A DNA stretch of 64,000 nt from NCBI GenBank assembly GCA_024400835.1, contig JAKSMC010000002.1, positions 55,545 to 119,544 of the forward strand. Direction: 5' to 3'. Origin of the DNA: Bacteroidales bacterium. Lineage in GTDB: Bacteria; Bacteroidota; Bacteroidia; Bacteroidales; WCHB1-69. This document shows, piece by piece, positions 42,304-52,596 of this stretch (its first letter is position 1; every line of letters starts with the position of its first letter). The position numbers and the translations under genes are program-made. The notes beneath the pieces were generated by a model. It did no database searches, was not told the origin of the DNA, and worked only from the letters and a program-made list of their open reading frames with translations.

Positions 42304-43491
42304 TTATAAAGTTACCTTGATACCGATGAGGTGATTGCCTCTCCACTTGTTTGTGAATCTGTAAGCATAGTCAATATAGATTCTGCTACCCTTGTTACCT
42401 TTAGCCAAAGGAATAACAGCCGTAGCACCTACGGAAGGACCAGCGAAGAAGGAGTCAGTATTGAAAAGAAGAGCGGTAAGAGCAGCATCGCCATTCTCGT
42501 CAATTTCGGATTGTTTGGTAAGATTTTCAAGAGAATAGCCTGCGCGGACCATGAAATAGTTCATGAAACCGTATTCAATACCGAGAGCGAAAATATCTCT
42601 TGAATAGGAGTTAGCGGTGAAGGAACCAGCGAGAGTCAGTCTATGTTTAGCATCGTCACGCGTAAGGCCTTCTTCTTGGCGTTCTTCCTTGGTCATGGAT
42701 GCGTATTCGCCGCCAAACCACAAGAAGTCATAGGAAACGCCGATTGCGAGCAATGAAGGCATTTCATATTCAGCCGATCTAACTTCCAAAGTTTGTTCAA
42801 CATCAGTGTTGATGATTGTACCACGGCTGGACAAACCACTACCTTTGTAAGACATAGGAAGACCAATGTTCTTCAAGGTAACACCGATTTTGAAGTTTTC
42901 GTATTTACCAGCGATGTATTGAACACCTGCATCGATAGCGAAACCCGTTGCGCTCAAGTCAGCAATTTTCTCATTGATGATCTTAAGAGAAAGACCACCT
43001 TTGATGAAGTTGTTGAAAGATTTAGCGTAATGGATGCCGATGGTAGAAAGTGAAGGGCTGAAAGTACCCAGACCACCTTCAGGTTGAGCAACGGTAGTAA
43101 CTTGGATGTTGCCAAAGCCCATAGAAGCGAAGGAAACAGCAAGAGTACCGAAGTCTTTACCATTTTTGCCAAGGTGTTGAGCGAGGGCCAGAGAGTTGAT
43201 GTTTATGCCGCAGTTAGAACCAACGAGGTACTGAGTACGGTTGAAACAGAATTCTGTCTTTTTAACAGAAGTCAAACCAGCCACATTAGAGTATACAGAT
43301 TCGAGGCCTCTGATTTCAGCGATACCAGCGTTAGCCATACCGTTGGAACGTGCCCACGGGTCTATCAACAAATGGGATGCACCTGCCTGACCGGAACGGT
43401 CGCGGTTACCAGCCAATACGCTGTAAGACGTACTGACTGATATAAGAGCGACTAAAGTGCAAATTATTAATGATTTATATATACTTTTCAT
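42304..43491 (-). CDS. PorV/PorQ-family outer-membrane barrel protein
   Basis: A 395-residue protein with a signal peptide and the family-typical start of the mature part, GASHLLIDPWARSNGMANAG followed by IAEIRGLESVYSNVAGL. Beta-rich repeats and a C-terminal strand (NHLIGIKVTL) follow. PorV shuttles T9SS substrates and PorQ acts on the outer membrane; this member is encoded with a TonB receptor and a giant secreted protein and may be dedicated to that pair. Third gene of the operon, 29 bases after the large gene. Confidence 0.8.
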   Translation of the reverse strand: MKSIYKSLIICTLVALISVSTSYSVLAGNRDRSGQAGASHLLIDPWARSNGMANAGIAEIRGLESVYSNVAGLTSVKKTEFCFNRTQYLVGSNCGININSLALAQHLGKNGKDFGTLAVSFASMGFGNIQVTTVAQPEGGLGTFSPSLSTIGIHYAKSFNNFIKGGLSLKIINEKIADLSATGFAIDAGVQYIAGKYENFKIGVTLKNIGLPMSYKGSGLSSRGTIINTDVEQTLEVRSAEYEMPSLLAIGVSYDFLWFGGEYASMTKEERQEEGLTRDDAKHRLTLAGSFTANSYSRDIFALGIEYGFMNYFMVRAGYSLENLTKQSEIDENGDAALTALLFNTDSFFAGPSVGATAVIPLAKGNKGSRIYIDYAYRFTNKWRGNHLIGIKVTL

Positions 43492-43520
43492 ATTCTTTGT
43501 TTTTTACAATATTAATAATT

Positions 43521-46500
43521 TTAGAAACCATTTAAGTCGGTAGGACGCATAGCACAGAAGAATTTGAGAGTTCTCTCACCAATACCGTCTGCTTTCACAT
43601 GGATGATATAAACACCACCTGAAATAGGAATATTAGCATGGTTCTTCAAATCCCATTGTACATAAGAGGTTGCAGCATCACCTTTCGTTAAGGTTCTAAT
43701 CAGAGTACCATTAACAGTGTAAATAGAAATCGTACACTTAGCAGGCAGGTTCACAATACGTACATAGTTTTCGAGAGCTGTTTGTTCATATTGAGAGAAG
43801 CCATAGTACGGGTTAGGAACAATGTTGATTTCATCAAGCAATGTTTGAGCTTCTTCTGTAGATTCAATCTGCTTCGGAACAAGGTTCTTCGTAGTAAATT
43901 GATACATAGGATAACCGTTGTTGAGAGAAGCGTTAGGTGATTGAGAAGGATCATCATACCAACGAGAAGAATATCTCATGTACGGACGGGAAACGCGGAT
44001 CTTGATAGTAGCGTCGTTAGCCAACCAATCGTCTTCGCGGTTAACAACCGGCATAGGAATGCTGGTCCACATAACGTTGTTGAACAACTGCATCTTTCTA
44101 CGTTTTCTATCCATATTGTCATAAGATGTAACATCCTTGAAGGAATTGAACTTAGCGCTAAGCCATTGACAGCCATCATAAGGACCACATTCGAAGTAAG
44201 CATAATCGGTACCAGGAATGTTGCCACCATGACCTTGAGTAACAGTACCACTATCATTGTAGTTACGTTTTCTAGAAGAAGAACGATAAGGCATACTACA
44301 AGTATTACCGGAGCTACCGCAAACGTAAACATAATGACGACCACCATTCAGAGGTTCACCGAATTCAAGACCATAAGCTTCACGATAGCTGTTGAAAACG
44401 CTCTGAGACATAGCCAGAGGTTCGCCAGTTTCTTCATCAGTGATATATTCGCCTGTTTCGAGGTTACGATAGAATGCATAAACCGTTGTCGGGTTGAAGA
44501 TCATATCGTTACCGTGGTTGAGCGTATCCAAAGAGTTTTCAGCAAACATGATGTTCAAACGTTCACCAGTTTCAACGTTGATAGCATAGCCAGGGAACCA
44601 ACCGAAACCAGTTGTACCATCGTCAACAGGATTACCTTCTTTGTCAACTGAACGACAATTCTTCGGTTCATGACGGATGTTGTAAACAACTTCGCCGTTG
44701 ATTTCTTGTCTTACTTTATAATCTTCATCAGCAGTAGCAGCACCAGCTTCCAAAACGAGAGCTTTTGTCCAGAGGCTCTTATCAGGAGTCATAACGATAT
44801 CGACTGAATAGAGGTTAGTCAAAGTCTGGTTGTAACCAGGGTTGTTAGGAACTGAAGAAAGTGTAATAAAGTCGAAATATTCAGGAGTAGGAGTACCTGC
44901 ATCTTCACCGTATGTAACATTATCAGGAACGATGAACTTAGCTTGAGGACCACCATCATAAGGAGATGACAATACGTAAGGAGCCCATGTACCGCCAAGG
45001 ATACCTTCGAATTGTTGATCAGGATCTTTGAATGCACGAGAAGTTTCCTTTTCGTTAAGAGTACCAGCCTTCATGATAGAGCACATATCCTCAGTACGCC
45101 ATACAGAGTAGTTGTTTTCTGCACCATCTTGACCTTCATCACCCCAATCATACCACTTACCAGTGGAATATTGACCAGCATGAATCCAGTTAGCAGGATA
45201 GTCACCTTCAATATCTGCAAGACCAGACAACCAAGAAACGCCGTCATATTCAATAGTAGAACCTACAAGGTCAGGTTGACCATACATGTGGAGGTTAGAA
45301 TAAGTATAACCACCGCCGCTGTTTACAACCCATTCGTCAAGATCCTTTTGATAGATCGTGAAGTTATGGTTCTTAATAGAAATGGCAATACCGAGGTCGA
45401 GGAAGAGTTCTTCATTCGTCATGCTGATAGGCATGTCAGCAGTTGTAACACGGTCAATACCAAGTTCTGCGAGTTCTTCGTCTGTAACATCATCAGAAAT
45501 GATCAATTGCCATTCTGTTGAATCGTTAACATCTTCACTAACAGAGTTAGGTAAGAACTTAATATAATAGTCGTAAGGTTTAACTTGCAACGGGTCAACA
45601 ACCTGAATGCTCAACGGACCATAGTTGTTCTTGTATTGAACATTGTTGAAGACATTGTTAGCAAGGATTTGCTCACGGGATTCATCTGTCATATCCAAGA
45701 AGAAACCACCATTACCTTGACCTTCGAGACGTGTAATCATCGGTTGGTCACCATAGATGGAATTTTGGATGTTTTCAACAGACTTGTGAGGAATACCAGT
45801 ATAAACCTTAATATTTCTACGACCAGCGAGGTAAGTAGTCATCTGACCATCGAGATTGTCAGCATCCAACTTGAATTCTTTATATTGGTTGTAACCATAA
45901 GCAAGAACGAGGAAGTAGTATTCTTTATGGTTTACAAGATTCTTGTTAGTACCGGAAGCAAATTTATCTTCAGTAACTCTGAATGAATGGAAAATACCAG
46001 TGTTGGAACCATTAACCATTTCCGTAGCCACAGAAGTACCGAGAGCGTCATTGTATATCCAGTTAACAAGTTGTGCAGCATCATTCTCAACGTCACATTG
46101 ACCAATCAAGATAGCTTTTGAAGGATCATTAAGGTCGGTAACACTTACAGAAGGACCTGACAATTGATAAATCTGATAACCTTCAAATTTATATTGACGT
46201 TGATCAGTTGTAAGGGAGTCGATGTGTGTAACAGGAACAAGATGTTCGACAGGAATAGTATCAGGTGTACCATCAGCATTGTATGTGAAGATGGTGTCAG
46301 CTTGATTTTCGTAAGTATTAGTTTGAATAGTTCTAGTGATTTGAGGATCGAGTTCTACATAAGTCTCATGATAGTTGTTGCTGTTTCTATCTTCGTTGGA
46401 GATGTAGAGAATCAATTCATTTTCGAGTTCGCGGATAGTCAAATCCGGAGCATCAGGACCATCAAGAGTTTTGAAACAGTTTTCAAACAGGGATTGACAT

Positions 46501-48209
46501 TTATCATCGGCAAGTTTCAGCAATTCAACAGAAGCTTGAGCGCCACCTTGAGAAGCACGTGCCCATGGAATACCAACTGTAATGTAGTTGACAGAACCCG
46601 GTTTCAAAGTAAACGGACCAGCAGATTGCATGAAACGACGGTCATAAGGAGCATTACCAACGTTAGCTTCAGTCCAACCACCAGCACCATATTGAGCGGC
46701 GTTAGGATCGATACCTTGGGTACCCCAGTTACAAACATCGGAGAGGCCAGGGAACATGAAGTCACAGTCTGGACCATTACCGCCGTTGGAGCTGTGAGCG
46801 TTACCACCATATTTCATTTTGGTGTTATCACCCCAGATACCTTGTAACAAGTTGTAATATTTCCAAGCAACATCAGGGTCACCAGTAGCGCCGGATTTAT
46901 TATCATGATAAACGAATCTTCTCATACCGAAACGCTCGTTATCAATGATACCATCACCAAAGTTGACACCATTGATAGCCATCTGGTCAAGTTCGAATTC
47001 ACTATTGAGGAATTTGTCGCAATAGCCGCTGAAAGAAGCACTATCGGCATAGAATTTAGGGTTATCTCTGTTATCACCATCCATATAAGGTCCTTGGAAG
47101 AAGTCAACACCTACGGCAGGTGGTTGGTCACCGTAAGCCCAAATTTGGCCGGTACCATCGACGTTAGAACCATTGTAGCAATAACCAAGACCACGGGAAA
47201 CATCACAACCGACATAGTCATCGTTTGCATAACCCAAGTCAGGGTCAACCCATTGAGAGAAGAAAGTGTTTGTTAAAGTATAAGTTGAACGGTTGATGAT
47301 TTCATAAGAATAGAAAGTCATGTTGTTCAAGTCATCATTGGTAGAGAAGCCGAAGCACTGTCCACGGATTTCAAGACCGATAGGGCTACCGGAAGATTCG
47401 GTGTGAGCACCAGCGTTATCGTTGAAGATCCAGAAAAGAGTTTCATCACCTTTCAAGACGTGGTCAGCATAAATCATACCATTGGAGTTATGCCAATCTT
47501 CACCATAGTAATAAAGGTCTTCAGGAGTTCTTGGAAGAGCGTGAGCTGCGGCCAAGGCGATATTATCTTCAGTCCAAGGACAAAGATCATTATTCACATC
47601 GTAGTAAGGATAGTCACCGTTTTGAGGATCATATTCACCGTTACCATTGACATCTTTAAAAGGAGCCAAATAGTAGGAATAACCTTCGTCGCCATGAGCA
47701 GGCCAGTTGGCAATGCTGGAAGGCATTACATAACCGGAAGTGTTATAACTGGAAATGTGGTTATCGACTTCAGCACGAGAGATTTTGAAGTGCTTGTCGA
47801 ATTTGATACATTCAGTCTGAGTTGTACTTGCACCCGTGATTTTCAACGGACCAGTCCAGTAGTCGTCACCGACTTGTCTGAAACGAACGGCAGCCAACTT
47901 CAACTGGCCATTGGCGTCTTTACCACCAATCCACAAACCAGCGGAGAACATGGAAGTCTTACCGGAACCTCTCGGAACCTCGTATTCAGCAACTTCCTTG
48001 AACCACATCGTACCACCTGTTTCAATGTATGCACGTACATTGTTCACCGTAAGTTCGTTTGAACTACTTGCCGGAAGACATGTAGCAGATTCCGCTTTCG
48101 GTGAGGAAGATTTACGAACCACTCCCTTAACTTTTTCAGCATGCAGTGATCCTGCGACCATGCACACCATGAGGAGTGTCAAGCAGAAAATTTTGTTACT
48201 ATTTTTCAT
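43521..48209 (-). CDS. Very large secreted protein with FlgD/T9SS-like C-terminal domain
   Basis: A 1562-residue protein with a signal peptide (MKNSNKIFCLTLLMVCMVAG...). Conserved early blocks are NNVRAYIETGGTMWFKEVAE followed by GSGKTSMFSAGLWIGGKDAN, features I associate with a family of uncharacterised large Bacteroidota surface proteins. The middle is rich in Asp, Asn, Tyr and Gly. The last 100 residues start VPNPYYGFSQYEQ and end in an Ig-like domain (CTISIYTVNGTLIRTL ... SGGVYIIHVKADG) resembling T9SS type A tails. Encoded between the TonB receptor and the PorV-like protein. Codon use looks like that of highly expressed genes (GGT, GCT, AAC). An ATG 7 codons upstream (48230) is possible. 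Confidence 0.75.
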   Translation of the reverse strand: MKNSNKIFCLTLLMVCMVAGSLHAEKVKGVVRKSSSPKAESATCLPASSSNELTVNNVRAYIETGGTMWFKEVAEYEVPRGSGKTSMFSAGLWIGGKDANGQLKLAAVRFRQVGDDYWTGPLKITGASTTQTECIKFDKHFKISRAEVDNHISSYNTSGYVMPSSIANWPAHGDEGYSYYLAPFKDVNGNGEYDPQNGDYPYYDVNNDLCPWTEDNIALAAAHALPRTPEDLYYYGEDWHNSNGMIYADHVLKGDETLFWIFNDNAGAHTESSGSPIGLEIRGQCFGFSTNDDLNNMTFYSYEIINRSTYTLTNTFFSQWVDPDLGYANDDYVGCDVSRGLGYCYNGSNVDGTGQIWAYGDQPPAVGVDFFQGPYMDGDNRDNPKFYADSASFSGYCDKFLNSEFELDQMAINGVNFGDGIIDNERFGMRRFVYHDNKSGATGDPDVAWKYYNLLQGIWGDNTKMKYGGNAHSSNGGNGPDCDFMFPGLSDVCNWGTQGIDPNAAQYGAGGWTEANVGNAPYDRRFMQSAGPFTLKPGSVNYITVGIPWARASQGGAQASVELLKLADDKCQSLFENCFKTLDGPDAPDLTIRELENELILYISNEDRNSNNYHETYVELDPQITRTIQTNTYENQADTIFTYNADGTPDTIPVEHLVPVTHIDSLTTDQRQYKFEGYQIYQLSGPSVSVTDLNDPSKAILIGQCDVENDAAQLVNWIYNDALGTSVATEMVNGSNTGIFHSFRVTEDKFASGTNKNLVNHKEYYFLVLAYGYNQYKEFKLDADNLDGQMTTYLAGRRNIKVYTGIPHKSVENIQNSIYGDQPMITRLEGQGNGGFFLDMTDESREQILANNVFNNVQYKNNYGPLSIQVVDPLQVKPYDYYIKFLPNSVSEDVNDSTEWQLIISDDVTDEELAELGIDRVTTADMPISMTNEELFLDLGIAISIKNHNFTIYQKDLDEWVVNSGGGYTYSNLHMYGQPDLVGSTIEYDGVSWLSGLADIEGDYPANWIHAGQYSTGKWYDWGDEGQDGAENNYSVWRTEDMCSIMKAGTLNEKETSRAFKDPDQQFEGILGGTWAPYVLSSPYDGGPQAKFIVPDNVTYGEDAGTPTPEYFDFITLSSVPNNPGYNQTLTNLYSVDIVMTPDKSLWTKALVLEAGAATADEDYKVRQEINGEVVYNIRHEPKNCRSVDKEGNPVDDGTTGFGWFPGYAINVETGERLNIMFAENSLDTLNHGNDMIFNPTTVYAFYRNLETGEYITDEETGEPLAMSQSVFNSYREAYGLEFGEPLNGGRHYVYVCGSSGNTCSMPYRSSSRKRNYNDSGTVTQGHGGNIPGTDYAYFECGPYDGCQWLSAKFNSFKDVTSYDNMDRKRRKMQLFNNVMWTSIPMPVVNREDDWLANDATIKIRVSRPYMRYSSRWYDDPSQSPNASLNNGYPMYQFTTKNLVPKQIESTEEAQTLLDEINIVPNPYYGFSQYEQTALENYVRIVNLPAKCTISIYTVNGTLIRTLTKGDAATSYVQWDLKNHANIPISGGVYIIHVKADGIGERTLKFFCAMRPTDLNGF

Positions 48210-48234
48210 ATGTCTATCTATTTTATTCAAACTA

Positions 48235-51200
48235 TTAGAAACCGAATTGAATACCTAAGCTTGCACGGATAGGACGGCTGTAGTTATACGGATTCTGTAC
48301 TCTCATCTGATAGTAGTCAATGTAAGAAGGTACATAAATCTGTGAGTTGATGGATTGTTGGTACTCAGCAGCAGAAAGATAACCATCATCATCAGGGTTA
48401 CCTGTGTAGTCATACACAGAGATAATATTCTTGAAGTTGAAGAGGTTTTGGATATCCACGTAAACAGTAAGATAACCAGGTTTCGGAGCCTTTGCATTAC
48501 CATCTTTATCTTTAGCATTCTTATTCATATTGAAGACAAAAGTCTTGTCAATACGAAGGTCGCATCTGAACTGCCAAGGTTTGTTAGAACCATTGATAGA
48601 ACCAGCCAGCTGAGAAGCAGTACCGCCGACGATTGTGGAGAACGGTGTGCTGGAACGGGTGTACGGAGTACCGGAAGCAGCAGCGAAGATCAAAGATACG
48701 CCAGTGTTAGCAAGCCATTGGATATCTTTTGTTGTCTGTTTGCCATCAGCACCGGTGATGATTTTCTGAGTTTTCGGACCATTGTAGTTGACACCATCTT
48801 CGAAACGGTAATCTAAGTTGACGTTGATAGCATGTCTTTGGTCGAATGAGAGATTTGTAAGAGTTCTCAAGTTAGGTTGACCAGCAGCCAAGATATTCAA
48901 CTGAGAAGTAGAACCGGAACCAGTACCTTTAGCATATTGTAATGTATAAGATGCATGGAGTGTCAGGTTCTTTGTTCTGTTCATAGCATAAGATACTGTG
49001 AAACCTTGAACAGTACCGAAGTCGATGTTCTGATAAGAATAATAAGTGTTCGGATATGCACCAGAGAAGCGGTAAGCTTGGATCTGGTTACGTTTTTCAG
49101 AATAGTAAGCACTCAAGCTGATAGAAGACTTGTTGCCAATTTTCTGACGGAAACCGATTTCATAGTCAATACTCTGTTGAGGTCTCGTGTTCGGGTTGTT
49201 GATAATGTCAGAAGCGGCATTACGTTTGGAGATGAACAGATAGTCAACCGGAGAGATTTGAAGGTTGGTCGGACGAGAAGTGATAATGTTGTAGTGAGCG
49301 TAGAACAATGAGTTGTCAGATACAGGGAAGGAGAAGGAGATACGAGGCATTACAGACCATTGAGCTTTGTAGTCTGTGAAAGCACCGGATTCAACCTTGG
49401 TAATACCACTGATCAGTTCGTTATTTTCATTGTAAAGCGGGTTCTTCAAGATAGGTCCGTTGACGTTCAGAGAAAGAGCGTCTTCAGGGTCAGTAACTTC
49501 GTTACCGGAAGCGTCATACCAAACGTCACCGCTACGATAACCAACGATGGAGGTAGAGTTGAATTCATCGCCTTGGATATCGGATTCGCTCATATAGACG
49601 TCGTTGCCAGAATAGTAAACAACCCAGTCGTCTTCAGCATTGCCAACGAAATTGATATTGCTGTTAATGTCACGGAGGTCTTTAACAGTGTAAGCTTCGC
49701 GGAACAAATACGGGTCTTTCAAAACTTGTTGGTTAGCATCGAAACGGTCAACACGCAAACCGACATTGAACAACAAAGAGTTGATGGAGAACTTATCTTG
49801 GATATAGAATGCCATGTAGATAGGTTCGTAAGCACCGATGTTATAAGTCTTTTGACCACTTTTGTTAACAGCATTGAAGAAGTCGTCAATAGTAGTTTTC
49901 TTATGGGTAATCTTACCTGTGTAGTCATAACCATAATAGCTTACCATAGAACCGGAACCGGAAGAGGTACCGAGGAGCAATTCTTCTGCAGAGAACATAC
50001 CAACATTGAAAGTAGTAGGATCGTAGCTGTCGATGTCAAGCCAATCGTCACCATTAGGATCGAGACCTAAAGCTTTACGAAGGTTTCTATCGAATACGGT
50101 TTGGTCATTCAAGCTGATCAAACGGTTATAATCAATGATGTGTTCTTCACCATTATCTGTGATGATAGGATTGTCTTTGTCCAACTCACCGATATGGGAG
50201 TTAGCTTCAGTTCTCATCAAAGTCCAGAGGCCGGAACCAGCGATACCATAACCACGGTATGTAAGTTTTTCAAATTCATAACCGAATTTAAGTTCGTGGT
50301 TCTTGATGTTCATAGAGATGCTGGCCTTCAAACCGATTTGTTCAGAAAGGCTCTTACTATAACTTGTCATAACAGTACCAGGAGCGGTATACATACCATA
50401 AACTGATTCAGGGCCGTCACCGTTACGGAGACCACCGAGAGCCATGTACATATCCAAGTTGTAAGGTACGGTTGCACCATAATAGTTATAAAGGTCTTCA
50501 GCAGGGAACTGATTTAAGACATTCAAGTTATATTGAGCGAGGATCGGGTTGACATTGAAGTTCGGGTTGATGTTGAAAGTGACGATAGAGTCATACCAAC
50601 CATTGAAAACCTGAGCGTTGTGGATTTCCCAAGGCACGCTGTCAATCATAACGGTAACGACATCGTTATATTCATAACTCTTAACCTTCTGAGTGTTGAA
50701 TTGGCCAATGTATCCATATTCGAACAATCTGTCTTTATGGTCAGGGTCGTAAGATTCACCAGTGATACGGGTATAACTTGCATTGATATCATACATAACG
50801 TTCTTCAACGCAGCAGTACCAGTTGTGTCAGTGTAAACACGGTGGTTCAAACGGGCGTTCAAACGCATGTTTCCTTGTACGGAGATCGGGTTTTTGTCAT
50901 TGTTGAAAAGAGCAGAAGTCATTCCCCAGGATTTACCTTTAACATAATCGTAGGAACCGCCGAGGGAGAGTCTCATATTGTGGTTTTTGCCCAATGTGAA
51001 GTCGAATTTCAACTGGCCGAGGTAATCCCATACGCCAGCATTTTTTCTAACTCTTTGTTTGTGGAAAGATTCGCTTGTCAAATAGCAGGCTTCCTGATAG
51101 AAAGCGCCATATTCTTCAGTGCTATAACGAAGAGGATTAGCGATGAGGGCATCGATAACGTCATCGTTAGCAACCCAAGTACCACCTCTTGCAGGAGAAG

Positions 51201-52047
51201 CATCATGATCGTAAGAAACTTCACCACTGAAAAGGAAGCCGATACGAGTAGGATCATTTTTGGTCTTACCTTTCAAGATCGGACCGGAAAGAGAAACTGC
51301 GCCCAAGAAGTTGTTGTAACCATCGATAGAACCTCTAAGTTCAACAGAACCATGGAAATCCTTAGGAGCAGATTTAGTAGTAATGACGGTAAAGGACGTA
51401 CCATCACCATATTCAGCAGGAATACCACCTTGGATCAAACTGAGTTCCTCAATGGAAGACATTGCGACAGCGCTACTACCACGTACACGGACACCATCGA
51501 CGATAGTCTGCTGACCATCGGAACGGTTACCACGGACTGCGGACACGTCACCATCGACACTTGACACACCTTCGAGGCTGGACAATGCGCTTGCCATAGA
51601 ACGGCCGGGCATTGTTTTCAAGTTATCACCGCTGATACGGTTTTGGGAACTTGTGTTATCCGGGTCAAACACAGGTGGTTCATAGGTAATCACAACCTCT
51701 GCCACTTCAGATGTACAGTCGATTTGGAAATCGATGAACATCGTCTGACCGGTAGACACTTTGATGTCGGTTTTTTTCAGGGATCTCTTACAGGTCATCT
51801 GGGCATCAGCCACAAGATCGTAAGTACCTGCTTCAATACCGAACAATTGGTACTCACCCTTGTCATCAGACATGGCGAAGTTCACATTTTTGTCACCAAT
51901 CCTCAAGAACACCTGGGTATATGCCAGGGGCTCTCCTGTTTGGTCAACAACTTTACCTTTAATGGTAGCGTTGCTCTGTGAAAATGCCATGCTTGTGAAA
52001 AGAATGATCACTCCGAGCGTTGAGAGTAATTTTTTAATCATAGCCAT
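48235..52047 (-). CDS. TonB-dependent outer-membrane receptor with regulatory-like N domain
   Basis: A 1270-residue receptor: signal peptide (MAMIKKLLSTLGVIILFTSM), carboxypeptidase-regulatory-like Ig domain (ATIKGKVVDQTGEPLAYTQV), then the plug (SALSSLEGVSSVDGDVSAVR, VDGVRVRGS, IEELSLIQGGIPAEYGDGTS) and a very long beta-barrel ending in IRASLGIQFGF with a terminal Phe. At over 1000 residues it is in the SusC/Omp121 size class but lacks a SusD partner; the adjacent 1562-aa protein may replace it. Substrate unknown. An alternative start two codons in (52041) is equally possible. Confidence 0.9.
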   Translation of the reverse strand: MAMIKKLLSTLGVIILFTSMAFSQSNATIKGKVVDQTGEPLAYTQVFLRIGDKNVNFAMSDDKGEYQLFGIEAGTYDLVADAQMTCKRSLKKTDIKVSTGQTMFIDFQIDCTSEVAEVVITYEPPVFDPDNTSSQNRISGDNLKTMPGRSMASALSSLEGVSSVDGDVSAVRGNRSDGQQTIVDGVRVRGSSAVAMSSIEELSLIQGGIPAEYGDGTSFTVITTKSAPKDFHGSVELRGSIDGYNNFLGAVSLSGPILKGKTKNDPTRIGFLFSGEVSYDHDASPARGGTWVANDDVIDALIANPLRYSTEEYGAFYQEACYLTSESFHKQRVRKNAGVWDYLGQLKFDFTLGKNHNMRLSLGGSYDYVKGKSWGMTSALFNNDKNPISVQGNMRLNARLNHRVYTDTTGTAALKNVMYDINASYTRITGESYDPDHKDRLFEYGYIGQFNTQKVKSYEYNDVVTVMIDSVPWEIHNAQVFNGWYDSIVTFNINPNFNVNPILAQYNLNVLNQFPAEDLYNYYGATVPYNLDMYMALGGLRNGDGPESVYGMYTAPGTVMTSYSKSLSEQIGLKASISMNIKNHELKFGYEFEKLTYRGYGIAGSGLWTLMRTEANSHIGELDKDNPIITDNGEEHIIDYNRLISLNDQTVFDRNLRKALGLDPNGDDWLDIDSYDPTTFNVGMFSAEELLLGTSSGSGSMVSYYGYDYTGKITHKKTTIDDFFNAVNKSGQKTYNIGAYEPIYMAFYIQDKFSINSLLFNVGLRVDRFDANQQVLKDPYLFREAYTVKDLRDINSNINFVGNAEDDWVVYYSGNDVYMSESDIQGDEFNSTSIVGYRSGDVWYDASGNEVTDPEDALSLNVNGPILKNPLYNENNELISGITKVESGAFTDYKAQWSVMPRISFSFPVSDNSLFYAHYNIITSRPTNLQISPVDYLFISKRNAASDIINNPNTRPQQSIDYEIGFRQKIGNKSSISLSAYYSEKRNQIQAYRFSGAYPNTYYSYQNIDFGTVQGFTVSYAMNRTKNLTLHASYTLQYAKGTGSGSTSQLNILAAGQPNLRTLTNLSFDQRHAINVNLDYRFEDGVNYNGPKTQKIITGADGKQTTKDIQWLANTGVSLIFAAASGTPYTRSSTPFSTIVGGTASQLAGSINGSNKPWQFRCDLRIDKTFVFNMNKNAKDKDGNAKAPKPGYLTVYVDIQNLFNFKNIISVYDYTGNPDDDGYLSAAEYQQSINSQIYVPSYIDYYQMRVQNPYNYSRPIRASLGIQFGF

Positions 52048-52107
52048 TAATTTATATTAAACATTAAATTATTTTACCTAATATATTTGGGGCGGCTAAA
52101 TTATAAA

Positions 52108-52140
52108 AAATTTCCTTAGGCTTGACGCCTAAGGAAATTT
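52108..52140 (-). terminator. Terminator of the nadC-YihY operon
   Basis: A perfect 14-bp inverted repeat (AAATTTCCTTAGGC / GCCTAAGGAAATTT) with loop TTGAC and T/A runs on both sides, 26 bases after the small membrane protein gene and before the TonB operon. Confidence 0.85.
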
Positions 52141-52165
52141 TTATATTTAATATTCGAAATTTCAA

Positions 52166-52558
52166 TTAGTTAAACTTTTTTTTCAATATTTCTGAGTAGA
52201 TGATTCCCTTATATATTTCCTCCTCATCCAAAGTCAGAGGACCATTATTTTCATCCTCATTATCAACTACTTGACTAACATTCTTATCCGTTTTTCGAGC
52301 TCGGTCCGTGTACATTTCCGTCTCTGCATTATCACTTTCATATGTGAAATATTCTGGCTCTTTTGGAAGTTTCGGCCCATAATTTGGTAAATCAGATGCG
52401 GTTTTTTCAGCAGTAAAATCGGGCTCTTCCTCACTTTCGTCAGGCACGCCTTTTGCCATAGGCTTTACCGTTGGATTCTTCACTTCCCTGACCGCCTTCA
52501 CAATGATGGGGAGTAGCCAAACTGCCAGAACCGCTAATAGGGACATAAAACTTTTCAT
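52166..52558 (-). CDS. Small membrane-anchored acidic protein
   Basis: A 130-residue protein with one N-terminal membrane helix (MKSFMSLLAVLAVWLLPIIV) followed by a Glu/Asp/Lys-rich, probably disordered tail and a short C-terminal helix (LDEEEIYKGIIYSEILKKKF). The frame can be extended three codons to a TTG, but ATG at 52558 is preferred. It follows the YihY gene by 38 bases. No family recognised. Confidence 0.6.
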   Translation of the reverse strand: MKSFMSLLAVLAVWLLPIIVKAVREVKNPTVKPMAKGVPDESEEEPDFTAEKTASDLPNYGPKLPKEPEYFTYESDNAETEMYTDRARKTDKNVSQVVDNEDENNGPLTLDEEEIYKGIIYSEILKKKFN

Positions 52559-52596
52559 ATCTTGCAATATAATATCTAATAGTATATATAATTAAA

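Noticed and set aside
50533..51564. 343-codon plus-strand open frame, and similar long ones at 738-1706, 10116-11345 and 43941-44651.
   Set aside because: They lie antisense to the TonB receptor, flotillin, infB and the giant secreted gene. They mirror the biased codon use of those genes and show no motifs.
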